From Candidatus Avoscillospira avicola (GTDB taxonomy: Bacteria > Bacillota > Clostridia > Oscillospirales > Oscillospiraceae): a DNA stretch of 64,000 nucleotides. A program made the position numbers and the translations under genes. The stretch's first letter is position 1; each line of letters starts with the position of its first letter. This document shows, piece by piece, positions 30,642 through 40,500 of the stretch. The stretch lies in assembly GCA_018712245.1 (NCBI GenBank), contig DVHE01000007.1:1-64000 (forward strand). Direction: 5' to 3'. The notes under the pieces are model-generated. The model was given only the letters and a program-made list of their open reading frames with translations. It was not told where the DNA came from and ran no database searches.

Positions 30642-32240
30642 ATGAAGCTTGCATTTTTGGGCGCGGCTCACGAGGTGACAGGATCCAGAACGCTGCTCAG
30701 CGCGGCTGGCCACAACATTCTCATCGACTACGGCATGGAGCAAGGGGTGGATCTTTATGAAAACCCGCAGCTGCCCATGGCCGCCGGGGAGATCGAATGC
30801 GTGCTGCTGACGCATGCGCATATTGACCACTCCGGCATGATCCCGGCCTTGGTGAAGCAGGGATTCCACGGCGCTATCTATGCTACCGAGGCCACCACCA
30901 AGCTCTGCAATATCATGCTGCTGGATTCGGCGCACATCCAGGAGTCAGAGACCCAATGGCGCAACCGCAAGGCCCAGCGCTCCGGCGGCGACCTGGTCGA
31001 GCCGGTCTACACCGTTGCCGACGCGCAGGCGGCGCTGCGGCTGTTCCGCCCCTGCACCTACGGCCCCACGTATCCCATCCTGGACGGCGTGTCAATTTCC
31101 TTCCAGGATGCAGGCCACTTGCTGGGTTCTGCCAGCATTACCGTCACCGTGACGGAAAATGGAAAAACCGAGACGCTGCTTTTCTCCGGAGACTTGGGCA
31201 ATGTGAACCGCCCGTTGATCCGGGATCCGCAGATGCCCCAGGGCGCGGACTTTGTGGTGATCGAATCAACCTACGGAGACCGGCTCCACGGGCCGCGGCC
31301 GGATTACGCCGCCCAGCTTACCCGCATCCTTCAGGAGACCCTGGATCGTGGCGGCAATCTGGTGATCCCGGCCTTCTCTGTGGGCCGCACCCAGGAGCTG
31401 CTGTTCCTCCTGCGGGAGATCAAGCAGAAGGGCCTGATCCACGGCCACGACGGATTTCCGGTGTATGTGGACTCGCCCCTCTCGGTGGAGGCTACCAACA
31501 TCTATTCCGGCGGCATGATGGAGTATTACGACCAGGAGACGCTGGATCTGCTGGCCGCCGGTGTCGACCCCATTCACTTCCCGGGGCTGCGGACTTCTGT
31601 TACCAGCCAGGATTCCATGAACATCAATCTGGACCCGGAGCCCAAGGTCATCCTCTCGGCCAGCGGAATGTGCGAGGCGGGCCGCATCCGTCACCATTTG
31701 AAACATAACCTGTGGCGGCCGCAGAGTACCGTCTTATTCGTGGGCTATCAGTCCGAGGGCACCCTGGGCAGGAAGCTCCTCAACGGCGTCGCTTCCGTCA
31801 AGCTCTTTGGCGAGGAAATCCAGGTCAACGCCAAAATCGAGCAGATGGAGGGCATCAGCGGCCACGCCGACCAGAGTATGCTCCTCAAGTGGCTCTCGGC
31901 CATGACGTATAAGCCGAAAAAGGTCTTTGTCAACCACGGCGGCGACACGGTCACCGACAGCTTTGCCGCCCTGATCCGGGAAAAGCTCTCCATGGATGCC
32001 GAGGCGCCCTATAACGGCAGTATTTTCGATTTGGAGGCCATGGAGTGGCTGGCCATGGGCTTCCGCACCAAGATGGAAAAGCGCAAAGTCTCGGTGCGCA
32101 CCAATGCCGTGTTCCAGCGGCTCTATCAGGCCGGCCGGCGGCTGCTCAATGTCATCGAGAAAAACCGCGGCCTCGCCAACCGGGAGTTGGGCAAGTTTGC
32201 CGACCAGGTCACGGCGCTGTGCGACAAGTGGGATCGCTGA
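30642..32240 (+). CDS. Metallo-beta-lactamase/beta-CASP family ribonuclease-like protein
   Basis: A 532-residue protein of the CPSF/YSH1-like group of beta-CASP enzymes, predicted to act on RNA. The MBL core has LLTHAHIDHSGMIPAL (HxHxDH), then FQDAGHLLGSASI (motif 3 His) and LLFSGDLGN (motif 4 Asp). The beta-CASP insertion contains VIPAFSVGRTQELL and VYVDSPLS. The end of the core has ILSASGMCEAGRIRHH and VFVNHGGDT. About 60 extra C-terminal residues are helical and basic. The ATG at 30642 has AAAGGAG upstream. It differs from RNase J in domain arrangement and is shorter. The natural substrate is unknown. Confidence 0.88.
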   Translation: MKLAFLGAAHEVTGSRTLLSAAGHNILIDYGMEQGVDLYENPQLPMAAGEIECVLLTHAHIDHSGMIPALVKQGFHGAIYATEATTKLCNIMLLDSAHIQESETQWRNRKAQRSGGDLVEPVYTVADAQAALRLFRPCTYGPTYPILDGVSISFQDAGHLLGSASITVTVTENGKTETLLFSGDLGNVNRPLIRDPQMPQGADFVVIESTYGDRLHGPRPDYAAQLTRILQETLDRGGNLVIPAFSVGRTQELLFLLREIKQKGLIHGHDGFPVYVDSPLSVEATNIYSGGMMEYYDQETLDLLAAGVDPIHFPGLRTSVTSQDSMNINLDPEPKVILSASGMCEAGRIRHHLKHNLWRPQSTVLFVGYQSEGTLGRKLLNGVASVKLFGEEIQVNAKIEQMEGISGHADQSMLLKWLSAMTYKPKKVFVNHGGDTVTDSFAALIREKLSMDAEAPYNGSIFDLEAMEWLAMGFRTKMEKRKVSVRTNAVFQRLYQAGRRLLNVIEKNRGLANRELGKFADQVTALCDKWDR

Positions 32241-32253
32241 TGCGGCGCAAAAT

Positions 32254-32284
32254 GCCGCCGGGTCGCCACGGGAGACCCGGCGGC
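32254..32284 (+). terminator. Hairpin after the beta-CASP gene
   Basis: GCCGCCGGGTC-GCCACGGGA-GACCCGGCGGC lies 13 bases after the stop codon. A clear T-run is lacking. Confidence 0.5.
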
Positions 32285-32313
32285 CCGCTGCCCGTACCGC
32301 GCAGCAATAAAAA

Positions 32314-32341
32314 TTCGCCCGGCGCTTTTGCGCCGGGCGAA
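32314..32341 (-). terminator. groEL terminator
   Basis: TTCGCCCGGCGC-TTTT-GCGCCGGGCGAA, 12-bp perfect stem. On the minus strand it is followed by TTTTTATT. Confidence 0.85.
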
Positions 32342-32358
32342 GTATCTTTATGGGTGGA

Positions 32359-34002
<1,644 letters not shown>

Positions 34003-34055
34003 TCAATCTCCTTTGGATATTTCTACAATGTTGCTTCCGGAATGCGCTTGCAGGA

Positions 34056-34174
34056 GCCGATGCATCGGCCCGCGCCGCGTCAGCTGCCTTTGCAGCGGCG
34101 ATCTCCGCTGCATCTCACGGCAGTTCCCGGAAAGACCTGCCTCCGGCGGGTTCGGGCTGATGTGGGCATCAGCC
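34056..34174. repeat. REP-like hairpins in the groES-groEL spacer
   Basis: GCCGATGCATCGGC (34056-34069) is a perfect palindrome, and GGCTGATG-TGGG-CATCAGCC (34155-34174) forms an 8-bp stem. The second contains GATGTGGGCATC, the exact reverse complement of the core of the repeat at 18891-18902, with both stem-closing bases changed together. Confidence 0.65.
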
Positions 34175-34201
34175 TCTGCGGTATCCGGCTTGCGGCTCGG
34201 A

Positions 34202-34474
34202 TTACTCCACCACAGCCAGAATGTCGCCGACCTTAACGATGCTGTAGTCCACGTTATCCAGCTTGATTTCCTGCCCGGCGTACTTGCCGACCACTACCCT
34301 GTCACCGACCTTGACGGTCATGGGATGTTCCTCGGTGCCGGGGCCCACGGCCACGACATCGCAAATGAGGGACTTTTCCTTGGTGGAAGTGGAAAGGATG
34401 ATGCCGGAAGCGGTGGTCTCTTCCTGCTGGGCGCTCTTGACCAGCACGTTATCGGCCAACGGATTGAGTTTCAT
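34202..34474 (-). CDS. groES: Co-chaperonin GroES
   Basis: A 90-residue lid protein of the GroEL complex. It starts MKLNPLADNVLVK, has the mobile loop region EETTASGIIL and ends VGDILAVVE, all typical. The ATG at 34474 has AGGAGG upstream; the ORF-track extension translates the CIRCE region. It is the first gene of the groES-groEL operon and is preceded by a perfect CIRCE operator, so heat-shock control by HrcA is expected. Confidence 0.97.
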   Translation of the reverse strand: MKLNPLADNVLVKSAQQEETTASGIILSTSTKEKSLICDVVAVGPGTEEHPMTVKVGDRVVVGKYAGQEIKLDNVDYSIVKVGDILAVVE

Positions 34475-34535
34475 AGTTTGGTGCCTCCTAATGTAATTCA
34501 ATATCAAGACGGGCCTATGCCCACGATCTACTGAT

Positions 34536-34562
34536 TTAGCACTCACTTACCTGGAGTGCTAA
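34536..34562 (-). promoter_or_regulatory. CIRCE operator (HrcA binding site)
   Basis: TTAGCACTC-N9-GAGTGCTAA is a perfect match to the CIRCE consensus. It lies just downstream of the groES -10 box, so HrcA binding would block transcription. Confidence 0.97.
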
Positions 34563-34569
34563 CATGTAT

Positions 34570-34598
34570 ATAATAGTGCAGACTGCCTTATAGTTCAA
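34570..34598 (-). promoter_or_regulatory. groESL promoter
   Basis: TTGAAC (34598-34593) and TATTAT (34575-34570) on the minus strand, 17 bases apart, directly upstream of CIRCE. Confidence 0.8.
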
Positions 34599-34681
34599 GG
34601 GCAAAAATTCAGAGAATTTCTGCTGAATTCACTAAATTTCCGATTGTAATCAATTTAAGAGCGGGTTATCTAAGGCACGCT

Positions 34682-35635
34682 TCAAATTGCTTCGATTATC
34701 TCGTGATCTCTCGCTTTCGACAAAAGCTGAACACCCTGCGGGGTAAAAAAGCGCAGTTTTCGGGGCGCCACGGAGAGCGAGACCTCCTCGGATGTGATGG
34801 CCTCGCCGTCCAGGTTGACGACGCTGGGCGACTGGCAGGTGATATGCAGACGATCCGTGCGGCAGTATTCAATGAGGTTGGGGTAGCGGCGATACGCTCC
34901 GCGCTTATAGTGGCCAATGGCGGTGGCCAGGCGGAAGAGATTTACCGGTTTGACCAGCAGCACATCCAGAAGGCCGTCGTCGGGCCGGGCCTCGGGCGCG
35001 GGGTGGAAGGAGCCGCCGTACCAGCAGCCGTTGCAGACGCAGACGAGGGTCTGATTGCCTTGCACGCGGCGGGCGCCGAAGTCGATGGTGTAGGGCTGGT
35101 GGATACCGCGGAAGACGTTGACCGCAGTGGAGAGGAGATACGCGCTGGAGCCGCCCACCAGCGGCAAACGGCGATAGGCCGCGATCTGGGTGCCGATCCG
35201 GGCGTCCAGGCCCAGGGAGCAGACGTTGACGCCGTAACGCTTTTCCGCGCCGGTCTTGCAAAGGATCAGGTCCAGATGGGTCTCGCAGCCATCCAGCAGC
35301 CGCTGGAGATCCCGGAAGGCGTCGGGCTGGTCAAAGAGCTTGATAAAGTCGTTTCCGGACCCGGCGGGGAAGTGGGTCACAGCGGCGTTGTCAAACTCCA
35401 CCGCGCCGTTGACCACTTCGTTGAGAGTACCGTCGCCGCCGCAGGCATAGAGGCGAATGTCGTCTCCGGCGGCAGCTGCCGCTCTGGCCCGGGTCATCAG
35501 GTCTCCTGGCCCCCGGGAGACGGCAATGGCATACGGAATGCCCCGGGCTCCCAGCACGGCGTTGGCCGCGGCTTTGATTTGGGCGGTCCGGTCACAGAGT
35601 CCGGCGGCAGGGTTGACGAGAAAGAGATGTTTCAC
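34682..35635 (-). CDS. Diacylglycerol kinase-family lipid kinase
   Basis: A 317-residue DAGK-catalytic-domain protein of the DgkB/YegS type, probably phosphorylating diacylglycerol or a related lipid at the membrane surface. Landmarks: LVNPAAG at the N-terminus, the nucleotide-binding GGDGTLNEVVNG, FPAGSGNDF, NVCSLGLDARI, and a C-terminal beta-sandwich with VVNLDGEAI. The start is GTG at 35635, overlapping the stop of the upstream methyltransferase by 4 bases (GTGA) with AAGGTG before it. The ORF-track start 30 codons upstream lies inside the neighbour. Confidence 0.88.
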   Translation of the reverse strand: MKHLFLVNPAAGLCDRTAQIKAAANAVLGARGIPYAIAVSRGPGDLMTRARAAAAAGDDIRLYACGGDGTLNEVVNGAVEFDNAAVTHFPAGSGNDFIKLFDQPDAFRDLQRLLDGCETHLDLILCKTGAEKRYGVNVCSLGLDARIGTQIAAYRRLPLVGGSSAYLLSTAVNVFRGIHQPYTIDFGARRVQGNQTLVCVCNGCWYGGSFHPAPEARPDDGLLDVLLVKPVNLFRLATAIGHYKRGAYRRYPNLIEYCRTDRLHITCQSPSVVNLDGEAITSEEVSLSVAPRKLRFFTPQGVQLLSKARDHEIIEAI

Positions 35636-36759
35636 CGCGGCACCTTCTCTCCGTATAGGTAGACATAGCACAAAAGCCGTCCGTTGTAGAGCTTGCGCTT
35701 TTTGTCGGCTTTGAAACCGTAGCACCGCTCAAACTCCGGCTCTGAGGAGATGATGACTTTTTTCCAGCCATCGGCGTAGCGAAGGTGACGGCCCAGAGCG
35801 TGATAGAGCTGCTGGGCGCTCTTCTGCTCCAGCATCCGTTCCCCATAGGGCGGGTTGCAGCAGATGGTGCCCTTGTCGCAGGGCAGAGGCAGGCGAGTGG
35901 CGTCTCCCTGGCGGAAGTCGATGTACTTGGAGACGCCGGCTTTCACGGCGTTGGCCCGGGCGATCTCCAGGGAGTTTTCGTCGATATCTGTGGCCAAAAT
36001 CCGGTATTCCCCCCGGTATTCCAGGTCCTTGGCCTCGGCCCGGGCCTGCTGCCAGATCTCCTTGGGCACCGTGGGCCACCGCTCCGCGCCGAAGCTCCGG
36101 CCCAGGCCGGGGGCGCGGTTGAGCGCTGCCAGAGCCGCTTCAATGGCAATGGTGCCGCTGCCGCAGAAGGGGTCCCAGAAGAAGTCACGGCCCCGGTACC
36201 GGGCCAGGTTCACCATGGCGGCGGCCATGGTCTCGTGGAGGGGCGCTTCGTTGCCCACGGCCCGATAGCCCCGCTTGTGGAGGCTCAGGCCGGAGGTGTC
36301 CAGGAATACCTCGCAGACGTCTTTCATCAGGGAAAAGCGAATCTGGTAGATTGCGCCGGTCTCCGGCAGCCAGGTGAGACCGTATTGGGCGCCCAGCCGG
36401 TCCACAGCGGCCTTTTTCACGATGGACTGGCAGTCCGGCACCGAGTGGAGCTGGCTCGAAAGGCTGTAGCCCTTGACGGGGAACTGGCCGTCCCGGGGGA
36501 TCACCGCCTCCAGCGGCAGGGCCTTGACGCCCTGGTAGAGTTCTTCAAAGGTGCGGGCCTCAAAGCGGCCCAGCAGCAGCATTACCCGTTCGCCCATGCG
36601 AAGGCGCAGATTGGCCCGGGCCATGTCTAAAAAATCGCCGGTAAAAAAGGCGCGCCGGTCCTCCACCTTGACATCGGCAAGGCCCATGCGGCGCAGCTCA
36701 TCTCCCACCAGGCCCTCCAGGCCAAAGAGGCAGGGTACGGCAAAGGTAAATTTCTCCAT
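35632..36759 (-). CDS. THUMP-domain class I rRNA methyltransferase (RlmL N-terminal half-like)
   Basis: Predicted N2-guanine methyltransferase of 23S rRNA. The 375 residues contain an N-terminal ferredoxin-like/THUMP region (about 1-160) and a Rossmann methyltransferase domain with the SAM-binding segment FFWDPFCGSGTIAIEAA, the acidic loop ILATDIDENSLEIA and the catalytic NPPYGERM. This corresponds to the YpsC/RlmL-type enzyme of Firmicutes, without the RlmK half found in E. coli. ATG at 36759. First gene of a two-gene unit with the lipid kinase, with its own promoter. Confidence 0.9.
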   Translation of the reverse strand: MEKFTFAVPCLFGLEGLVGDELRRMGLADVKVEDRRAFFTGDFLDMARANLRLRMGERVMLLLGRFEARTFEELYQGVKALPLEAVIPRDGQFPVKGYSLSSQLHSVPDCQSIVKKAAVDRLGAQYGLTWLPETGAIYQIRFSLMKDVCEVFLDTSGLSLHKRGYRAVGNEAPLHETMAAAMVNLARYRGRDFFWDPFCGSGTIAIEAALAALNRAPGLGRSFGAERWPTVPKEIWQQARAEAKDLEYRGEYRILATDIDENSLEIARANAVKAGVSKYIDFRQGDATRLPLPCDKGTICCNPPYGERMLEQKSAQQLYHALGRHLRYADGWKKVIISSEPEFERCYGFKADKKRKLYNGRLLCYVYLYGEKVPR

Positions 36760-36820
36760 AATCTCTCCATTCCGGCGGCGCTGCGCGCCGCGGCTTCAAA
36801 AAATGACGATTTCTTCTATG

Positions 36821-36849
36821 ATTATAGGAGAAAACCGGTCATTTGGCAA
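36821..36849 (-). promoter_or_regulatory. Promoter of the methyltransferase gene
   Basis: TTGCCA (36849-36844) and TATAAT (36826-36821) on the minus strand, 17 bases apart. Confidence 0.7.
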
Positions 36850-36897
36850 CCGTTTTCTTTGAAGGATTTTGGTTGGATACCGCTGTGCCGCAGGGCA

Positions 36898-36926
36898 TGG
36901 ACTTTTGTCAAAAACCGTGGTAAAAT
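36898..36926 (+). promoter_or_regulatory. Possible promoter of the zinc-ribbon protein gene
   Basis: TGGACT and TAAAAT spaced by 17 bases, 27 bases before the start codon. Confidence 0.5.
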
Positions 36927-36953
36927 GAAAAAAATCAGAAAGGGGCGTTGGGG

Positions 36954-37769
36954 ATGAACTGTATCAAATGTGGGAAAGAGATCCCGGATGGTGAACTGTT
37001 TTGCGTGGAATGCAGCCTCAATCTTCCCACAGACCGGCAGGCAGTCTCGGAAGCGCCCCGTTCGGCGGCGCCCCAGAGACGGATGCAGAAGCCTGTGCCG
37101 GTGCGCCGCACCGCGCCCCAGATGGTGGGCCCCCAAGTGCAGGCACCCAGGCGCACAGGCCTGCGGACGGCTTTGGTGATCGTCAGCTTGCTGCTGGCGG
37201 CATCGCTGGGGTTCCTGGCCTGGCAGTACGGCAACATTTTGGTGGAGCGCAACCGCCTGCGCACCAGAGCAGCCGCCCTGACTGCGGAAGAGAACCACGT
37301 CGCCGCCCTGGAAGAGCAGATCGAAACCGTCACCAAAGAGCTGGAGGAGACGGAGCAGATGCTGGCCGCCCGGAATGAGACCATCCGGGAACTGGAAAGC
37401 CAGCTTTCCGGCAGTCAGAGCAGCCAGAGCCAGAGCGAATATGACCTGACCACCGCCCAGTCCCAGTTGGATCAGCTGACGGAGGAAAACCGGCAGCTTC
37501 TGACCATGACCGAGGACCTGGAAAAAGAGCTGGAAGCGCTGGAGGATGAGCGGGATACGCTGGAAAATGCGCTGCAGCAGGCAGAGACCTACCGGGAAAA
37601 GGCTGACTTTATGGACAGCTACGTGGTGTTTGTGGAGGATGACGGTACCGGCTACTACCACACCTATTCCTGCCGGAACTTCCTCCGCAGCAAGTTCTGG
37701 GCCTACAGCCGCCGCCTGGCTGAGTCCAATGGCTATACACCCTGCCCCGTCTGCGGCGGAAAGCCTTAA
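36954..37769 (+). CDS. Membrane-anchored coiled-coil protein with zinc ribbons at both ends
   Basis: A 271-residue protein of unknown function. The N-terminus is a zinc ribbon (CIKCGKEIPDGELFCVEC), followed by a Pro/Arg-rich stretch, one membrane helix (about 65-85), a long charged coiled coil (about 95-205) with a Ser/Gln-rich hinge, and a C-terminal segment with HTYSCRNF and CPVCGG that could bind a second metal or cysteine pair. The N-terminal ribbon is most likely cytoplasmic and the coiled coil external. The ATG at 36954 is 8 bases after GAAAGGGG; the TTG used by the ORF track is too close. It stands alone under its own weak promoter. Confidence 0.75.
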   Translation: MNCIKCGKEIPDGELFCVECSLNLPTDRQAVSEAPRSAAPQRRMQKPVPVRRTAPQMVGPQVQAPRRTGLRTALVIVSLLLAASLGFLAWQYGNILVERNRLRTRAAALTAEENHVAALEEQIETVTKELEETEQMLAARNETIRELESQLSGSQSSQSQSEYDLTTAQSQLDQLTEENRQLLTMTEDLEKELEALEDERDTLENALQQAETYREKADFMDSYVVFVEDDGTGYYHTYSCRNFLRSKFWAYSRRLAESNGYTPCPVCGGKP

Positions 37770-37800
37770 AGGGCTGCCCATTGGGGGATGAATAAAATTG

Positions 37801-38036
37801 CGCCCCCGGCTCTCGTGGAGAGAGCCGGGGGCGCGAGACTTTCAAAACTACAAAAAGCTTCCGCGACAGAGCAGCGGGGGATGGGTAACAGGGGGCAAAG
37901 AACCCCCGAAGGTGAATTGCCCGCAGGGCAAGAGAAGCTGGCCTGGGCCATGCGCGTTCAATCAGGGTGTTTTTGCAACTTTAAGAAAGTTGCAAAAACT
38001 AAGGCAGCGTGGAGAAAACACTTTTTCGACACGCTG
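37801..38036. repeat. Cluster of hairpins forming an intergenic repeat
   Basis: This region between the zinc-ribbon gene and mtnN contains, in order, CGCCCCCGGCTCTC with its complement (14 bp), GGGGG/CCCCC, TTGCCC-GCA-GGGCAA and TTTTTGCAACTTT-AAG-AAAGTTGCAAAAA, and ends with TTTTTCGACACGCTG (38022-38036). The last 15-mer recurs exactly, inverted, at 44640-44654. No gene is supported here. Confidence 0.7.
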
Positions 38037-38042
38037 GGGCGG

Positions 38043-38744
38043 TCAGCCGCGGGCCAGCGCTTCCGCCAGCGCCTCCGCCACCCGGGCGCAGTGGGCGGCA
38101 GCGGCGGCTTCAAAGGTGGGGTAGTCCACCTCTGCTGCGCCGTCGGCCTGGTCGGAGATGGCCCGGAGGATCACAAAGGGCAGGCCATTGCGGACGGCGC
38201 CCTGGGCGATGGCGGCGCCCTCCATCTCGGCGCAGTCGCCGTGGAACTGCTCTACCAGCCGCGTCTTGACCTCTCGGCTGCAAATGAACTGGTCACCGCT
38301 GACCACGCGGCCCGGGATTGCCTGACGGCTGGGGTCCACGATGCGGCTGGCCTCCAGCGCCAGCTGGGAGAGCGTTTCGTCGGCCGGGAAGGACGGCGCC
38401 TGTCCCGGCACTTGGCCGGGGGCGTAGCCGAACACGGTGACGTCCACGTCGTGCTGCACGGCGTCGGTGGAGACTACAATGTCGCCAATGCGCAGGGCAG
38501 GGCTCAGGGCTCCGGCGATGCCGGTGTTGACGAGATGGGTTACGGCAAAGCGGTCACACAGGCACTGGACGCACAGCGCGGCGTTGACCTTGCCCACACC
38601 GCACTGCACCACCACGGCCGGAGTGCCCCGGAGCGTGCCCTCATAGAAGGTCATACCGGCGGCGCGGGTGACGGTCGGCGCGTCCATGGCGGCCTGGAGC
38701 GTCTTGACTTCCTGCTCCATGGCGCCGATGATTCCAAGTTTCAT
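38043..38744 (-). CDS. mtnN: 5'-methylthioadenosine/S-adenosylhomocysteine nucleosidase
   Basis: Removes adenine from methylthioadenosine and S-adenosylhomocysteine (Pfs/MtnN), feeding LuxS with S-ribosylhomocysteine. The 233 residues contain the family start GIIGAMEQEV, CGVGKVNAA, NTGIAGAL and the active-site region EMEGAAIAQGA with the catalytic late Asp in RAISDQADG. It begins 9 bases after luxS on the minus strand with GAGGTG upstream. The DUF362-luxS-mtnN order puts two consecutive steps of the activated methyl cycle together. Confidence 0.94.
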   Translation of the reverse strand: MKLGIIGAMEQEVKTLQAAMDAPTVTRAAGMTFYEGTLRGTPAVVVQCGVGKVNAALCVQCLCDRFAVTHLVNTGIAGALSPALRIGDIVVSTDAVQHDVDVTVFGYAPGQVPGQAPSFPADETLSQLALEASRIVDPSRQAIPGRVVSGDQFICSREVKTRLVEQFHGDCAEMEGAAIAQGAVRNGLPFVILRAISDQADGAAEVDYPTFEAAAAAHCARVAEALAEALARG

Positions 38745-38753
38745 GGGTTCACC

Positions 38754-39230
38754 TCATTCAGGATACCGGAGCGTCTCCGGCGCGGCTTTTTCCAATACCT
38801 CCAGGTATCGTGCGGCGTGGTACCGGGCCATGGGCAGATTCATATCCAGGTAGTTTCCGCAGTCCTGGGCGGCAGCGCCGGGAATCTCCCCGGTGAAGTC
38901 CCGGATGAACCGGAAGGTCTCCCGCAGCAGCGGCAAAATACCCGCTGGGGTCTCGTCTCCGGCCACCAGCAGATAAAATCCGGTTCGGCAGCCCATGGGG
39001 CCGAAATAGATGATGCGATCTTTCCAAACCGGATGGTTGCGGAGGAAGGTGGCGCCCAGGTGCTCCAGGGCGTGGACTTCGGCGGTGTTCATCACCGGCT
39101 CGAAGTTGGGGCGCGTCATGCGCAAATCGAAGGTGGTCACGGTCTCGGCGCCCAGCTGATCCTGCCGGGAGACGTATACACCCGGCAGCAGACGCAGGTG
39201 ATCCACCGTAAAGCTGGCAATTTTCTCCAT
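38754..39230 (-). CDS. luxS: S-ribosylhomocysteine lyase
   Basis: Cleaves S-ribosylhomocysteine to homocysteine and the AI-2 precursor. The 158 residues have the metal site HALEHLGATFLRNH (HxxEH), the conserved FGPMGCRTGFYLL with the catalytic Cys, and the third ligand region DCGNYL. Length is typical. The start ATG at 39230 is only 3 bases after the DUF362 stop and has a poor Shine-Dalgarno, so translation is probably coupled. Whether AI-2 serves as a signal in this organism cannot be judged from sequence. Confidence 0.95.
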   Translation of the reverse strand: MEKIASFTVDHLRLLPGVYVSRQDQLGAETVTTFDLRMTRPNFEPVMNTAEVHALEHLGATFLRNHPVWKDRIIYFGPMGCRTGFYLLVAGDETPAGILPLLRETFRFIRDFTGEIPGAAAQDCGNYLDMNLPMARYHAARYLEVLEKAAPETLRYPE

Positions 39231-39233
39231 AGC

Positions 39234-40337
39234 TTACACCGTCACCAATTCATAGTCCATGGAACCCAGGCCGATTTTTTCCGCGTGTTCCGTACCGGAG
39301 CGCCAGTTGGTGGTGGGATGGGTGCCGCTGAAGCGATCCGGCGCGCCGGCCCGCTCTGCTAGAATGCTCATGGGATTCACCGGCTGGCGATTGACCGCGT
39401 CGGCACTGGCCACATCCACGGCCACCGGGTCGAAGGAGGCGAACATACCGACGTCGGGGACGATGGCGGCGTCGCTCTCGGGGTGGCAGTCGCAGTTGGG
39501 GGAAACCTGGTTGACGATATTGATATGGAAGTTGGGGCGTCCGTCCACTACGGCCTTGGCGTATTCCGCGATTTTGCAGTTGAGGTTCTCAAAGGTTTCG
39601 TCGTGGGCGGGGGTGATGGCGTCCTTGGGACAGACGCCGATGCACCGTCCGCAGCCGGCGCAGCGGGTGTGGTCGATGGTGCAGCGCTTGTCGGCGATGT
39701 GGGGCGCGTCATGGGCGCAGATTTTGACGCAGGCGCCGCAGCCGATGCACAATTCCTGATCCACCGTGGGCTTGCCGGCGGAGTGCATCTCCATCTTGCC
39801 GGCCCGGGAGCCGCTGCCCATACCCAGGTTTTTGAGGGCGCCGCCGAAGCCGGTACACTCATGGCCCTTGAAGTGGTTGAGGGAGATGACGATGTCGGCG
39901 TCCATAATGGCCCGGCCGATTTTGGCGGTCTTGCAGAGGATACCGCCGTTGACCGGCACTTCTACATCGTCGGTGCCCTTGAGGCCGTCCCCGATGAGAA
40001 TCTGGCAGCCGGTGGCGTAGGGGCTGAAGCCGTTGCGCAGCGCCGTGTCCAGATGGTCCAGGGCGTTCTTCCGGGAGCCGACATAGAGGGTGTTGCAGTC
40101 GGTGAGGAAGGGGTATCCGCCCAGCTCCTTGACGTAATCGGCGACGTACCGGGCAAAGTTGGGGCGGAGAAACGCCAGATTGCCCAGCTCGCCGAAGTGG
40201 ATTTTAATGGCCACATATTTTCCATGGAAATCGATCTTGTCCATACCTGCGGCCTGCATCAGCTTCCGCAGCTTCGTCTCGTGATTCTGTCCGTTTTTCA
40301 TGCGAAAATCGGTAAAATATACAGTTGAACGTTCCAT
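39234..40337 (-). CDS. DUF362 protein with two 4Fe-4S ferredoxin motifs
   Basis: A 367-residue cytoplasmic iron-sulfur protein. The N-terminal and central parts match DUF362 (MKIDF-like start, IKIHFGELGN, DCNTLYVG, ISLNHFKGHECTGFGGALKNLGMG). Two ferredoxin motifs follow near residues 195-245 (CIGCGACVKIC and CAGCGRCIGVC). The family is frequent in anaerobes and its reaction is not settled. Start at ATG 40337 with GGAGGG; the ORF-track start adds six residues. It leads an operon with luxS and mtnN under a strong promoter, although no biochemical link is known. Confidence 0.88.
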   Translation of the reverse strand: MERSTVYFTDFRMKNGQNHETKLRKLMQAAGMDKIDFHGKYVAIKIHFGELGNLAFLRPNFARYVADYVKELGGYPFLTDCNTLYVGSRKNALDHLDTALRNGFSPYATGCQILIGDGLKGTDDVEVPVNGGILCKTAKIGRAIMDADIVISLNHFKGHECTGFGGALKNLGMGSGSRAGKMEMHSAGKPTVDQELCIGCGACVKICAHDAPHIADKRCTIDHTRCAGCGRCIGVCPKDAITPAHDETFENLNCKIAEYAKAVVDGRPNFHINIVNQVSPNCDCHPESDAAIVPDVGMFASFDPVAVDVASADAVNRQPVNPMSILAERAGAPDRFSGTHPTTNWRSGTEHAEKIGLGSMDYELVTV

Positions 40338-40371
40338 TTTGGACCCTCCCGGCATATGGATTTCTTTTTAT

Positions 40372-40401
40372 ACTATACCCCATGCGCGGCCCCTCTGTCA
40401 A
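40372..40401 (-). promoter_or_regulatory. Promoter of the DUF362-luxS-mtnN operon
   Basis: TTGACA (40401-40396) and TATAGT (40377-40372) on the minus strand, 18 bases apart. Confidence 0.75.
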
Positions 40402-40447
40402 ATCTGCGGCCGCAAAAAAAGAGATAGCTATTCTGCCGCGGCTTTGG

Positions 40448-40453
40448 TATAAT
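40448..40453 (+). promoter_or_regulatory. Extended -10 box of holB
   Basis: TGGTATAAT, a full extended -10, 48 bases before the start codon. The -35 region (TAGCTA, spacing 17) is weak. Confidence 0.55.
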
Positions 40454-40500
40454 ATAATGGAATCTGCCATACTGGGCCTCCGGGCCGGAAAGGAGCCGCC

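Noticed and set aside
34682-35725. Longer start of the lipid kinase gene
   Set aside because: The extra 30 residues lie entirely within the upstream methyltransferase gene. The GTG at 35635 with AAGGTG and a GTGA overlap fits better.
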